A stretch of DNA of 64,000 nt from contig NC_088776.1 of the NCBI RefSeq assembly GCF_954871325.1, forward strand, positions 50,176,569-50,240,568. The letters are read 5' to 3'. Of the stretch, positions 34,201 to 45,960 are shown in pieces. The position numbers and the translations under genes were made by a program. The notes under the pieces are model-generated. The model searched no databases. It saw only the letters and a program-made list of their open reading frames with translations, and was not told the origin of the DNA. How positions within the stretch are numbered: the stretch's first letter is position 1; each line of letters starts with the position of its first letter. This DNA comes from Gordionus sp. m RMFG-2023. Taxonomy: Eukaryota > Nematomorpha > Gordioida > Chordodea > Parachordodidae.

Positions 34201-37200
34201 ATATCATAAACATAATGATGGATGACATTGGCGTAAACAGCGGGGGGGGGGGGGGTGCAGATGCCGGATATATTTTTCAAAAATATTATTGTTTATATTA
34301 ATTTATATTTGTTAATATTTATTCGTATCTCATATTAAATATATATTTAATTACATTTATTATCACATTCATAGATTATTTATTTTATCAATTAATTCGA
34401 TTTCAAGTATTCCGGCGTAATATTTACTTATTATTTTCAAATTTTTAGTGGCATAATATTTATCTACCATTTTCAAATTTCTAGTCAAATAATAATTATT
34501 TCTGAAACTTCTGGTCCAACAGGGAAAAAGAAATTGCAACCTTATCCAACGAGATAGAGTCTCTGCCATCAAGCAGTAACAGCTTTTAAGGAGTTAGAAG
34601 AGCCAATTATTTGCTATTACGAAATATCACAATGGCCTGAAAAAAATATTTTCTCAGAAACAAGAAAATTATTGGATTCAATGCTTATTACAAATTTTAT
34701 TTCTCATTAGAATGTATTATTTAATTATACAACTATTTTAGGTATTACTTTTCAAAAACATGACATTGACTTGATGAAGACGAGAATAGCGGAGAGCATT
34801 TTATCAGAACTCAAGGAAATTAGGGCTAATGTTGATGAAGAATTTCATATTTTATATTTTATTGTTAGCAGAGCTATACGTGTTTAATATTTGTCTCCCT
34901 CGACTTGTAGCAAGGCAAGCTCATCGTTAAAACATTAATATAGGATCAGTAGAAGAGTATATCTTAGATACAGATACATTTATAACCCAAATAAATGAAT
35001 TTTTAATTCATCATGCAGCACTTACTAATCTGCAAATATTACTTCCACAAAAGCCTTCCCAACCTTTTTCAGGTGGTGATAGAAAAAAAATATTTGTTAA
35101 ATTTTTATTATGAAGATGTTAAAGTATCTTATGATGTCTTACTAGCTGAATAACTATGTTTATAAGATTAACTATGGTTGATATAATCCCAAAAAATGCT
35201 ATGGATGCTCTGCATTATTTCAAACACATTTTAGATTAAATTCCCAAAGTATTAAAAGGGTTTATAAACTCTTTCCATTAGTAAACTAATGAGAGAACAT
35301 TCTCTTTTTTAAATAGAATAACAGAGGCCTGTAGAAGTAACATTTGCAGGGCAAGGCCCGGATTTTTTTTAAAGATTTTTTACGGCCCGGCCTGGGTATT
35401 TTTTAAAAAAATTTCAGGCCCGGCCCGGCTTTTTTAAAAAAATTAGGCTCTGCTCGGCTTTTTTTGAAAATTTTTCAGACCCGGCCCGACTTTTTTTTAA
35501 ATAAAATTTTCAGGCCCGGCCCGGATTTTTTTTAAATAAATTATATTTATTTTTGATTTTTATAGCTAATAATAACGATTTCAAATATAGGCTGTTTTAA
35601 AAAATACAGCCCGGCCTGGGTGTTTTTTTTAAAATAATTCAGGCATGGCTTGAGTGTTTTTTGAAAAAAAATTCGGGCCCGGCCCGGGTATATTTAAAAA
35701 AATTAAAATACTGTCCGGCCCAGGGGCCGGGCCAGCAGGTCTCTGAAAAACATACCAAGAAGTACAACGTCTGAAAGTAGATTGAAAGGTTTGGATCTTT
35801 TGAATATTCATAGGCATTTGACTAAAAGCAAGGATGAGATAATTGAAAAATTAGCTCAATCCCAACGAAGATTGGATTTTACATTGTAAATATATAACAT
35901 AAAAAATACAATTATTTCTAAGAAACTTTTTGTGTAAAGGCTCAAAAAAAATCAAATTTCTATTTTGGGATTTTAGTGATTCTTTACATATAATTTTTTT
36001 ATAATTCACATTAATTTAAAATTGTGTATTAGGAATAGTCATTAGTCCTAATATATTTATGCTTGATATTTTTAAAAAACAATTATATTTCTTAAAAAAA
36101 TTTATTATTCCCCCCCCCCCAAACCAAATTCCTGCGTACGCGCCTGATGGATGAATAATAAATTTTACCTTTATTTAATGATGGGTGAATCAGAAATTTT
36201 ATCTTATGAGATGTGATTCAGAAATTTATATTTATTTAAATGATGATAATTTTAATTTGTGTACACAATAAAATCTTTTAAACTAAATTTTTATTCATTT
36301 GTATTAGTAATTTATTATCTAAAAAATACAATCTTGCTAGATGAGTTTTGCATAACTTATTTTCGATTTAACTTGGCCCCACAAAACTAATATATATTTT
36401 AGATTATAAATTACAAATAAAACTGAATTTATTTTAAAAGATTTTTTATAGTGCACATAAATTAAAATTACTAAATATATACTTCATAAACATATTTTAT
36501 CAAAAATAATGGAAAATTTTAGAACAAACCCTCATCTAAATAAATATAAATTTAAGATAGGAAAATTTTTGATCATCCATCATCAAATAAAGGTAAAATT
36601 TATTATTCATCCATCATTGTATAAAGGAGAAATTTCTGATTCCATCAGCTAGTATTTAGATAATTATAGATATAACAAGCTTACAAAACTATCATATCTA
36701 ATTTTTTCCTATTTAATATTTTGAATAAAATGCGGCGAATTGTCGCTGCGTTGAATTGCCCCCCCCCCCCGAATTGTTGTGTAACCATTTTTAATTTTGT
36801 GGAATATATTTAAATATTCAGCAATAACCTTGAAAATGTAATGATATTTATCTATTTTACTCTAAATTTATGACAAAATGTGATAAGAAAATTAAAATAT
36901 TTCCCAGCCTCCTCATTTTTTCAAAACCTTTCGTATTTTTTAATTAATTTTATAATTGTGACAATTTGATCAAGAAAAAAAAAGATGAATAGGAAGAAAA
37001 TATAATATTATTATTTTTCGCAGGCCGAGCCTAAATATTATTGACAATATGCATTATTCGACCTGTTTTCGAAGGCCAGGTAAAATTTGTAAACACTTCC
37101 TAGACGCTTCAAGCAGGTAGTCGAGGCTAAGTGATTGAGGTCGAAGTCACAAGACCATTTAGCTTTGTTAGTTTTACGGTGCCATTTTTCCCCCTTCAGG

Positions 37201-40200
37201 TCAATCCCTTCATAATGTTCTGTTTCAATTTTGTTGCCATGAAAACATTCGCTATCATTAAAATATTCAACGGTATCCTGAATAAACCTAAACTTGGATC
37301 TATTTTTTTGGTCGAGATGTGACATCAAGTGGGTCATATCATTTTTACAACCGCCTATGACGTCGATAGGAAAGTAGAATGATAATTTCAGAGCCAACGT
37401 TTCTCTAGAACTAGAGCTAGAAGTGATACAGTGATGAACCATCCATAAAGCCATCCGGGATTTTCTGGCAATCAGGCATTTCAGGACCGAATTATCATCT
37501 GCGGGGGGTGAAAATTGTTTTTCGAGTCTTCTGAGCGTATTTGCGAAAAGTAAATTTAGGGAAATATTAAAAAAAATTTCAAAAAAAGGAAAGGAAGGGG
37601 TAAACTGATATCACACAATTTTTTTCATTGGAGTTACGGGCTAATCGAGTAGGTCTCATCGCTTATTTGAAAAACATATTGAGGAATATATTATTCCTAG
37701 AAGCAAACAGGAAAACTCACTCAATTTCAGTCAGAAAATTTACATAATAAATCAAAGTATATTTTAAAAAAAAAATTTTTACGAGGAGTAATTAGATACA
37801 TTTGATAGAAGAGGCGAGTAAGGTAGGTAAGCTCCATATGGCGATAATATATCAGAATCGGAGGTGTATGTGCTAGTCCAATCAAACAGCCCTTTCAGAT
37901 TCCTATAAAAAAAATTTAATTTGATATTATAGTAAATATAAATATTCATTTGTATTTTGAAGTATGGCCAACTCAATATTTTATTTAGAAAAGTATTATG
38001 CAAGCTTGAATACAAATGTGTGGATATTTAATAGCGAAATCTCGAGACTTGGACAATATTTTTTTGACTAAAATATTGAGTTTGTTGTTTTTAAAAATCG
38101 GCCCAAATCGAGCCGTTTAACAATACTACAAAATATAATGGGGATATTTAGCGTTGTAAGATCGATCGATTGGCTAACAACTCGGTCTGCTGGTCTAAAA
38201 ACTCGGGCCTAGTTTTGGTGTCGGCTCAAGTTAGGAGTAAATGTTCCCTTTTTGCCATTACTTTATAATGATTCTTCTGAAAATAAAAAATAGAAGCAAT
38301 TTAAATTCATCAATTTGTTAAAAACAGAAGAAATAGTTGTTTTAATAACCTTATAAAGGATGTTTAACACACATACCCAAGTTACTATTAACAAAAGGAA
38401 GAATATTGGTACAGGTTATCTATTTTTTCAAGAAAAACCCGAAATCAACTTTTCGAAAGATCCCCGAAAAAAATAAAACCCGTAACATATCTTAAGAAAA
38501 AAATGCCAAAAAAAAAATTCCGGAAAAACCCCAATCAGCACATAAAGTATTTTTTTTTAAATATTAGTTGCATTATAACTGATAACTCATAAATTATTAC
38601 TGCCATCTATTTCCATATTTTAAACAACACTTATTAACAATTAAAAAAAATGTGGCTAGTCATAAATCCCGTCAGTCCATTTGCTAAACAACGACTAAAT
38701 TGTATATAAAATGGGTCCATTTTTTAAATATTTGAAGGCGGAATCACGCGCCCGCTTCCGATATTCTATATGTCATAACTCGTAGCACAGAACCACCTAG
38801 TTGACTTCAAAAAAACTCGGTTTCTACAAAATTCGAATTCTGAATATAGTAGGTTATATATTCATCCGGTACAACTACATACTCGTGAAATAGAATAAAT
38901 CTTAGGCTTAAATTATGCAAAATTTTTAATTTTAATATAAATGGTAGAGTCGATATTTGCCTTTATCTGGCCCTTAATAAAATTGCAAATTAACTGATAT
39001 AGATTTATTTTAGAAAAATTAATAGATTTTAATCCTAATTAAATATATAGCATATTTATTATAGCTGATTTCAGTATCCCATCCTATTAAATAAATTTAA
39101 ATATTTGAGCATTATTATATGATAACAGATCCCCCTCTCCCCTTCCTTAATTTAGATACAGATCGAGTACCGTCGACATAAAATAGCATGGAATCAGATA
39201 TACTTGATGAATAACAAATTGTGGCCACTAAATCGTTTTCAAAAAAAAATGAAACTTGTAATCGTTGAAGGTATAGTGAGGTGATTCCATCATATAAAAC
39301 AACCATTTTTGATAAGACGGTTTGAGAGCAACTGAGGGGTAAATCGTGTTTTCCCTTGCATGGAACACGACAAGGTCAGCGAAACTCAGGACTTTTTTGG
39401 AGCGGGTTAGAAAGCAATGTATGTTAGGACATCGATCGAATAACCTATAGCCTTATTTTTAATGTGCGATAAATTTGTTCATTTATTTTTCTCGATATGT
39501 TCCTTCTTCCATTCCGGCTTTTTGTTGCGATTTTAAAAAAAAATCGATTTCATATACATTCCCTGATTTTTATCCTGAACCTAAATATGGGCTACGATGA
39601 CCTGATTGATGTAAGCTAGACTTAGAAAAGAAATACAGCTCACTCACATACCCACTTATCTATCATTTTCAAATGTCAGTCAAACGCGCTTATTGTGTCG
39701 AGATCATTGATGTTAGTTTAAAAAAAATTGTTTTGGCATATTATAAATGAATGAATCTCTATTGTCCACAAATTTGGACAAAAAACATTATCAAAAGTTT
39801 CTTTAAAAAAAAATTTTTTTTTAAATTCCTTCGTAGGTTTTTTTAAAAAAAATTTATTTTACTTCATTGTTCCTTATTTATTTATTTTTCTTCTTTCTTT
39901 TCTTTCGAAGTTCACAAATATACCATGAGGAGTTGTATATAAACTTGAGGTCCGCAACGGACGGGCAAATTAAACATTAAATGAGGGAGCAAGCGGGTTA
40001 AAAATATTATCAAAATAAAGGGAGGACAGTTGAATTTGTTTTAAAAGTTCAAACGAAAATACTACAAAGCTAAATCAACCAATCAAATAATTTTTAAACA
40101 TTGGACGGAAAGACTAAACAAAAACTTTAAATAAATGGGCAAGCGGGTGATTTTTTTCGGGGCGGGTTAAAAAACTGCCAAATGCGGGCCTCTAATATAA

Positions 40201-42265
40201 ATGTATCCTTTGCATGGTGTTGTAAGATAAAGACAAATATATATCCGTGAATCATATCGATAGTCGCGATAAAATTAGATAATATTTCAATATATCCAAA
40301 AGATTTTCAATGAGGACATAATTTTATTCTAAGTAAAAGTAATAGCCAAAAAAATGTTAAAGAAGCTAAACTCCGATCCGATCTGAAAATGGCTCTGTTG
40401 AAAAATAAATTAGATGACACTTTTTCTTCTAATGATTCGTTCGAACAATGATTCAAGCCCTAATCAGGTCAATTTTACTGGCCAAAATTTTATGTTAGAC
40501 TCAGAATTCCGAATCCGCAGCCATGTGCATATCGACTTAAGTCCCATTCGTAGTGGCGTATAAGAGGCCCGTTTTTTGGGAAACGGATTTTAGAGGTATA
40601 TGCAAATGTTTCGGACAAAAAAATATGTCCGCGATTTTCAGTTTGAATGATTAGCAAAACTCTTTAACACATTGATTTTTAAGAATTCTGTTTAAAATCA
40701 TTATATAGCCAACATTTTTTAATTCTAACAATTAAAAGATTGGTACATGATTTCCTCCGGTATATAAAGTAGGTGCTTTATTATGGGGTGAGGGCGGGGG
40801 GGGGGGGGGGAGTCGAAACAACTGCTTCGTAAAATTTAAATGGGGGTACTTTTTATTTTCAAAAGCCAAATATCAACATGCCCTCTCATATTATAAAATG
40901 CCATTAAAAATTTTGCTAATTCATTTTTAATTTATTTTGCTCAAAAATCCTCTTCGAACATGCTCAAAATTTTTTTTATGCCAAAATCTTCAATTTTTTT
41001 GATTTTCATTAAGAGTAAAATCTTGGAGATTTTTGAGCAAATGTTAAACGTTTCTAATAAATTTTTAAAGGAATTGCCAAATTGAAAAATAGGATTTAAA
41101 AACTTTCCTAAAATCTATTCATTGAGATTTTATATGCTTCATTTATAAATTCTAAACAATAAAGTTTGCATTTATTTTTTGTTATTCTATGTATGCCAAA
41201 TTAAAGGTATACATTTCTACTTCTTATGTGATAAAAACTTGAAATTAAATTGGAGTAGTCCAAGGTGCCTTTGTCCCAAACATACCCCGATTTTCCCTAC
41301 TGTGAGCCTTGGTATCTCATCGTGACTATAAAAACCCATAATAAATAAATAAAAAAGTATATTAGAATCAAATATTTAGTATCGTTGATTTGAATATAAT
41401 ATAATTGAGAGCTAAGATAAACTTCACCTAAACCCAGGTGTAAAAGTGATAATGAATTTATTTAACTATCAAAATGTTTTTTAAATAGTTATGAAATAAA
41501 AGATTTAAAAAGTGATATAGATCCCCACCCAAAGAGGTACTGGTCAGTATTGGGAGGTCTTAGGGCGAAGCCCACTGACATTTTTGGACGGGTTCCGAAA
41601 TAAAATCCTGGATATGCCACTGCACAGGTATCGATTAGGAATAAGTTTGAAATTTTTTTTATTTTCTTTATAATTCGACTAATCAAATTATGGACATTTT
41701 TTATTATTTTTAAGTTAGATTTTTCAATATGACTATTTTCAGACAGGATGAGACTTAGCACGTGCCTAAAAAATATAAAAGGATTTACCATACAACTTCC
41801 TCCCATTGTATAATGCCAAACAAAAACTAAAATATCTGGCAATTTGCCGATGCGATATTAAAAAAATTTATTACACAAATAACATTTAAAAAATGATCAA
41901 ATATTTTTTTTGAAAATAATATTATGTCCAAGTAGCTAAAAATTTTAATGTTTTTTTTATTAAGCAATCGATTAATATTTTCCCTGTTTTTTATCCCTTT
42001 CCTTCTCTATTTCTTTCCTTCGCTCATTTCTGCCTTTTCTTATAAATAGCAAGGATTTTTCACTAATTAAGCGATCCTTCCTTCCTAACTTTATGTCAAA
42101 CTTGACTCGAGACAATAAATCGGATTATTACCGGAAGGCAGGTTCCAATCTTGGTAGTATATTTCAGTGTATAACAATATTATTTTGGTGTCATTGTTAC
42201 CGAAACTTCGAATGTTTTTGAGAAACGAATACTCAATTTCTTCTTGAGCAGAGTAGCCAAATTTC
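31235..42265 (-). CDS. GT10 alpha-1,3-fucosyltransferase, copy B (membrane-anchor exon not found)
   Basis: Second GT10 gene, same strand as copy A, its stop about 6.7 kb upstream of copy A's first readable exon. Exons 5' to 3': 42132-42265, 39256-39451, 37783-37902, 37063-37530, 31931-32105, 31235-31519 (1378 nt, about 458 residues), all phases consistent. Motifs: TKIILLYTEIYYQDWNLPSG opening the domain; CPNIHCFLT; ADLVVFHAR; YQKWLFYMMESPHYTF; DWTSTYTSDSDILSPYGAY; SRMALWMVHHC; YKFYLAFENS joined to LCKEYITEKFWYNAL; PPHSFIHLDD; YAKYFEYKSYGKIENY; NPMWCTMCSKLH; a tail with VWW and CTGV; stop TAA at 31235-31237. The second exon is 196 nt, exactly as in copy A. The fourth exon equals two exons of copy A plus a longer spacer after the first cysteine. 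The 4.96-kb intron 32106-37062 carries nested transposons. Apparently intact; an N-terminal exon should lie above 42265. Confidence 0.92.
33761..33953 (+). repeat. Palindromic MITE, full length, in copy B intron
   Basis: Begins TAGTGTTGTTTTAAACGG and ends CGAGCCGTTTAACAACTCTA, 193 bp, the two halves reverse complementary through GGGCTAACTCAATATT and AATTATTGAGTTAGTC. No coding capacity. Lies in intron 32106-37062. Confidence 0.75.
34226..36146 (+). mobile_element. hAT element (ZMYM/DUF4371-like transposase), 1.92 kb, with 8-bp target duplication
   Basis: Left end CATTGGCGTAAACAGCGGGG, right end in reverse CAGGCGCGTACGCAGG. Both sides are flanked by ATGGATGA (34218-34225, 36147-36154). The plus strand carries transposase remains in family order: AVTAFKELEEPI, HDIDLMKTRIAESILSELKE, IRANVDEEFHILY, PRLVARQAHR, SVEEYI, KNAMDALHYFKHILD, TNERTFSFLNRI, then after an insertion RSTTSESRLKGLDLLNIHR and LAQSQRRLDFTL with stop at 35887-35889. 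There are several frameshifts and stops. Poly-G sits just inside both ends (34241-34254; as C 36110-36120). Located in the 4.96-kb intron of fucosyltransferase copy B. Confidence 0.85.
35322..35745 (+). mobile_element. GC-rich MITE nested in the hAT transposase
   Basis: Starts CAGAGGCCTG and ends CAGGTCTCTG. Inside are at least eight GGCCCGG-type blocks separated by poly-T/A. The host coding sequence reads FLNRI immediately before and KNIPRSTTSESRL immediately after, which rejoin to the family's C-terminal motif, so the insertion point is exact. No clear target duplication is visible here, unlike at 5822-6047. Confidence 0.8.
36155..36650 (-). repeat. TIR element interrupted by the hAT
   Basis: Sequence directly right of the hAT (36147-36240) is the reverse complement of 36550-36648. 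The shared stretch starts ATGGATGAATAATAAATTTT and runs on to TACCTTTATTT. Copies of ATGATGGATGA also sit left of the hAT (34215-34225). So the hAT landed in the terminal repeat of an older element spanning roughly 34190-36650. Confidence 0.65.
37531..37782 (-). other. Intron of fucosyltransferase copy B
   Basis: Short intron between the DSDILSPYGAY exon and the VHHC exon. GTAAAA donor and CTCAG acceptor keep the phase. Nothing else in it. Confidence 0.6.
38015..38128 (+). repeat. Palindromic MITE, 3' half
   Basis: Ends AATCGAGCCGTTTAACAATA; includes AAATATTGAGTTTGTTG. Lies in intron 37903-39255 of fucosyltransferase copy B. Confidence 0.6.
39950..40200. repeat. GCGGGC-type repeat in copy B intron
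   Basis: Blocks GACGGGCAAATT, GCAAGCGGGTTA, GGGCAAGCGGGTGA, GGGGCGGGTTAAAA and AAATGCGGGCCTCTAA separated by AT-rich spacers. Related in layout to 53500-53700. Confidence 0.5.
40201..42131. other. Intron sequence of fucosyltransferase copy B
   Basis: Part of intron 39452-42131. Contains a G-run at 40795-40811, a stretch 41258-41340 ending in CATAATAAATAAATAAAAAA (tail-like, perhaps of a retroposon), and a frame at 41489-41842 that overlaps a repeat end ATGCCACTGCACAGG and is not taken as coding. Confidence 0.45.
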
Positions 42266-42518
42266 CTATTATCATTTGTATAAATAAATACATAAATATA
42301 TGTTCGTTTTTTGTTATATATACCTTTTATTGTCACATCACGAATAAAATTTTTTTATAGATTTTATTTTTTTACGATTAAAACCTTATAGCGAAACATC
42401 AAGAAAAAATCCCGGATCTGAATAGCCGAACCATTAAATGACTCATTATAAGTTTTCTGAGATGTAACCAATGACATATACTCAACTAGACAGACGCATT
42501 TATTTATTTTGAAGCGGC

Positions 42519-42653
42519 CATTGAATACAAATCAACTGGTGATAGCCATCTTGGTTTTTCTTACATTTGTTTTTTAATTATATATTATACTCTGATAAAG
42601 GTTTCGTAAAAAAATGGCATGCCACCAGCTGATTTGTACTACACATTCAAATG
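42519..42653. repeat. Short inverted-repeat element
   Basis: ATACAAATCAACTGGTGATA near 42524 is answered by an inverted copy (AGTACAAATCAGCTGGTG read in reverse from about 42640). A 135-bp foldback without coding capacity, upstream of the first readable exon of copy B. Confidence 0.5.
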
Positions 42654-42659
42654 AATGAC

Positions 42660-43690
42660 TGGTTAGATAACCTTCTTTTTAAAAAAATTGAAATTGAGGT
42701 CGAAAAGGGGGAAATGTTTATTTCTGGTTTATGCTAAAAGTGTGCCTAAGGTAGTGTTGAACGAATCGGTATTTTCATTATTGCTCTGAATATTTGATAT
42801 ACGAATAATATTTTTGTTATCCGATCATTATTCGTATTCGAATAATTTCATTTTAATATTCAATATCCCGGGTGCTATTCGAATAGTTAAATAAAATTTC
42901 GAATTTTAAATAATGAAATGTAAATTTATTTTGTATAAACTTTTGACATCCGCCTATCTTTGGGCGCAAAATTACGCAAATTATGCCTTTTGTCGTACTT
43001 TTAACTTTTTCAGAATATGAAGTGATTGACTAGCTTAATTATCTAAATTACAAAGCTTAGATTGTAAGTCATAGGTATAGCCAGGGGAAATCCCCCTTCG
43101 TCAAATTACGAGTTTTTGTAAATATCATTTTAGCTAATAAAAATTTTAACCTGCCCCACGTTCAGTGGTGTCAAAAAGAATTTGAGGTGAACACCCCCCC
43201 CCTCCTGTAATGGAAAATATTAGGGCTGTACAGATATTAAATATAGGATCAGTGCTGATTCGGTGCCGATATTGAATTCTTAGGAAAAATTACCGATTTT
43301 ATGCATATTTTTATATTTTTTATTTTTGAACTAATTTCCCTTTCTCGTCATAACGCTTCTATAAAATAAAATGTCTAATGTTTTTTTTTAATTTTTTTAA
43401 ATTTTTTTAACGATAAAATGTGTAAAGTATATTTAATAAACTAATATAAAGAAAATTATCCTAATTTTTTGTGCATTTATTTGTGTATAGTTTATTCCAT
43501 TGTTTTAATTAAGAAAGAACTTATAGTAAATACAAATCATGTGAATTTAAATTTGATTAGGATATCCATATTCTATCCCCAATCGCTTTTATTGATTATT
43601 GAGCTCAAAGGTTTTCCAACTAAGGTAAACCTTGCATGTAAGTATTTGGCATCTCCTGCAACTAGTGTTCCGTCAGAACATCTTTAGCAC
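42660..43690. other. No gene recognised
   Basis: An ATTCG-rich repeat-like stretch at 42750-42900 and a C-run at 43193-43201. A membrane-anchor exon for copy B was sought on the minus strand here and not found. Confidence 0.4.
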
Positions 43691-43693
43691 AGC

Positions 43694-43914
43694 TGGTAAA
43701 CTGCTTGCTTTGGGCCGATTTTTAAAAACGGTTAACTCAATATTTTAGCTAGAAATAATATAGCCTAATTCTCGAGATTTCGTTAATAGTTGTTCAAATC
43801 TTTGGGTCATCCATGAAACAAAATCTTAATGTTTGCGTAAAAAAACTTTTAGATAAAATATTGAGTTAACCGTTTTTAAGAATCGACTCAAAACAAACCG
43901 TTTGAACAATACTA
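43694..43914 (+). repeat. Palindromic MITE
   Basis: Begins CAGCTGGTAAACTGCTTG, then GGGCCGATTTTTAAAAACGG; ends CAAACCGTTTGAACAATACT. Both halves present. Confidence 0.65.
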
Positions 43915-43964
43915 CCTAGGTAAAATTTTGTGTCTTCGTAATGCTTTAACAATTATATAGATTA

Positions 43965-44145
43965 GAGATTTGCAATGCCCAGCTGGGCCAAGTATCGTCT
44001 TGAAAAAATATTTGGACTGAGCAAAAAAATAAATGGGTCAGGCCCTCATCATTATTACTTATTTTTTCATAGTATATATTTCTGGATTTTTAAATGCCAA
44101 AGGGGCCGTGGCCGTGCAATAAATTCCAACCTGGCTGGGTAAAAA
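43965..44145. repeat. GGCCCGG-family repeat
   Basis: TAGAGATTTGCAATGCCCAG at the left, then GCTGGGCC, GGTCAGGCCC and AGGGGCCGTGGCCG further in. The left terminus agrees with the TTGCAGATCTCTAA end seen at 19970. Confidence 0.5.
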
Positions 44146-45800
44146 CTTTTACCATTAAATTTGCTTTCATTTTAAATTGATAAAATCTTCTCATCGAAGT
44201 TATATCGTATGAGAACATGGGATCTAAGTTTGGCCTTTTCTATATCTAAATGTAAAAGCGCAATCATAGTTAGTATTCCTTTTAATAAACGATAGCTCAT
44301 CTTGCGCAAATGAAGGTTAAAGAACATCTATTTGCAATCGTTTTCCATTTTCACCGTAACCAATCCACAATCTATTGGTTTCGCACTTTCCAAAGATGCC
44401 ACAAGTCTATTTTGTTTATATTTTTATGGTATCGCTACTAAATTATAAAAGCGTCATATCGCAGTCAAAGATATCGGGTCTCATATTTTATTATTTTATA
44501 TAATTTTATAGAAATTTTCTTAGTTTTGGTATTACCCGAATGGATTGAAGCTTTAGAACTAGTGCTTTCAAAAATTTGGCATCATTTCAGCTTCAAAATA
44601 TTTTACAATTATACTTCTATATCTATTTAATAAACCGGAAGGAAAAAATAATAGCGATAAAGATGGTAGAATCATAAAATTCAAAAAATATTAAGAATTG
44701 GGAATTTTTTTTAAATGTATTTAGATGTAATTAATTTTTGAATCGCAATTTAAAATCAAGATATTTAAAAGTCAGTCTAACCCCTCATTCATGGTTAACG
44801 CGAATATGTGGCGAATTATAAAATAAGCGGTATCTTTGTATTTTCCACTGCGATGTTATAAAAAGTTTTTAAATTATTCGTCATGAATATTATTTGAATA
44901 ACATGTGAAACATTCGATTCGATTCGTAAGATAGGAGCATTATCGTCACTGCAACATATATTGCTACTTTTTTAAATTGGGTGAAGGCTTAGAGACATAC
45001 ATCTCGAAACGAGTCCTAATGGATTGATTAGAAGTTTGTTTTTTTTTTAACAAAAACCTCCACAAGCATGTAAGGGTTTAGAGATAGGATAAAAAATGTT
45101 AGAGATGTGGGTTAGTGTAAGGATTGGGGAGGGTTCAAAATGGTAGAATTGGATTCGATTTGATAGAATAGAATTAACAAGGTTGGTAGTGATTTTATAT
45201 TTATAAAGAATTTGCAAAATAAATATCAAAGTCTGAATATATAAATTATTGATATTATTGAATTAAATATAGGAAATTTTGGTCTCTTGTTAATATTAAG
45301 GTCAAAAATAATGTCTAAAAAAGTAAATTGTATCTTTTTTCCATATAACAAATATCGCCTCAGAACAGTAAAAATATAAAACTTTTAAAATTAATTGAAC
45401 ATATTATAATATGAAAATATCGCCTCAGAACAGTAAACATATAAACATTTAAATATAATTTATCACAAACAACAGTTTATATTTAAAAAATTTCATAATT
45501 TGACAGCATGGCAAGCAAAAAAAATCAAAAATACCGATTTGTTAAACAAAACCTTTGGCACCTTACAAAATTAACTTTATTTTCTTATTTTATTAAGCCA
45601 GTCAAAATTAAATACATATTCATCAAACCCTAAACCTTTAATGGTTTCATAAGAATATCAAATTTCGTGACTAGTATTTTAAATGGTTAATGAAGCTTAC
45701 TACCTTAAGGTATTATCTATCAAATTTGTATTTTGTTTATTTTTCATTTGGATAGGCACTACTAAATATATTTAGAATATATTTGAAAAATCGTGATTTT
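44146..45800. other. No gene recognised; short 66-bp duplication
   Basis: AT-rich. 45350-45375 and 45416-45441 share AATATCGCCTCAGAACAGTA, a partial direct duplication. Other frames lack motifs. Confidence 0.45.
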
Positions 45801-45806
45801 TGGAAA

Positions 45807-45878
45807 GCGTCTATGGCCTAGTCGGCAAGAGCGTTGCTTACCAATCTGATGGTAATGGGTTCGAATCCCAGCAATTAT
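45807..45878 (+). other. tRNA-related sequence (SINE head or tRNA pseudogene)
   Basis: A perfect RNA polymerase III A box TGGCCTAGTCGG (45814-45825) and B box GGTTCGAATCC (45858-45868) stand at tRNA spacing. The cloverleaf fails: the 5' GCGTCTA does not pair with the 3' GCAATTATC, and the anticodon stem gives a 6- or 8-base loop. It is followed by a T-run and an unrelated body (CTTGGTGGTTCCGTCC, GGTCGGACTCGACCACGTG) to about 45960, which favours a tRNA-derived SINE over a tRNA gene. Confidence 0.65.
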
Positions 45879-45960
45879 CATATTTTTTTTCTTAATCTAG
45901 CTTGGTGGTTCCGTCCTTGGGGGATAATATATAGGTCGGACTCGACCACGTGATTCCATT

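Noticed and set aside
35629-35817. Pro/Gly-rich 62-codon minus-strand frame
   Set aside because: Lies in the GGCCCGG MITE and the antisense of the hAT transposase C-terminus.
41489-41842. 117-codon minus-strand frame as an extra exon of fucosyltransferase B
   Set aside because: The exon at 42132 joins in phase directly to 39451, and part of the frame is a repeat end (ATGCCACTGCACAGG).
45807-45878. Functional tRNA gene
   Set aside because: Acceptor stem does not pair and the anticodon loop has the wrong size despite perfect A and B boxes.
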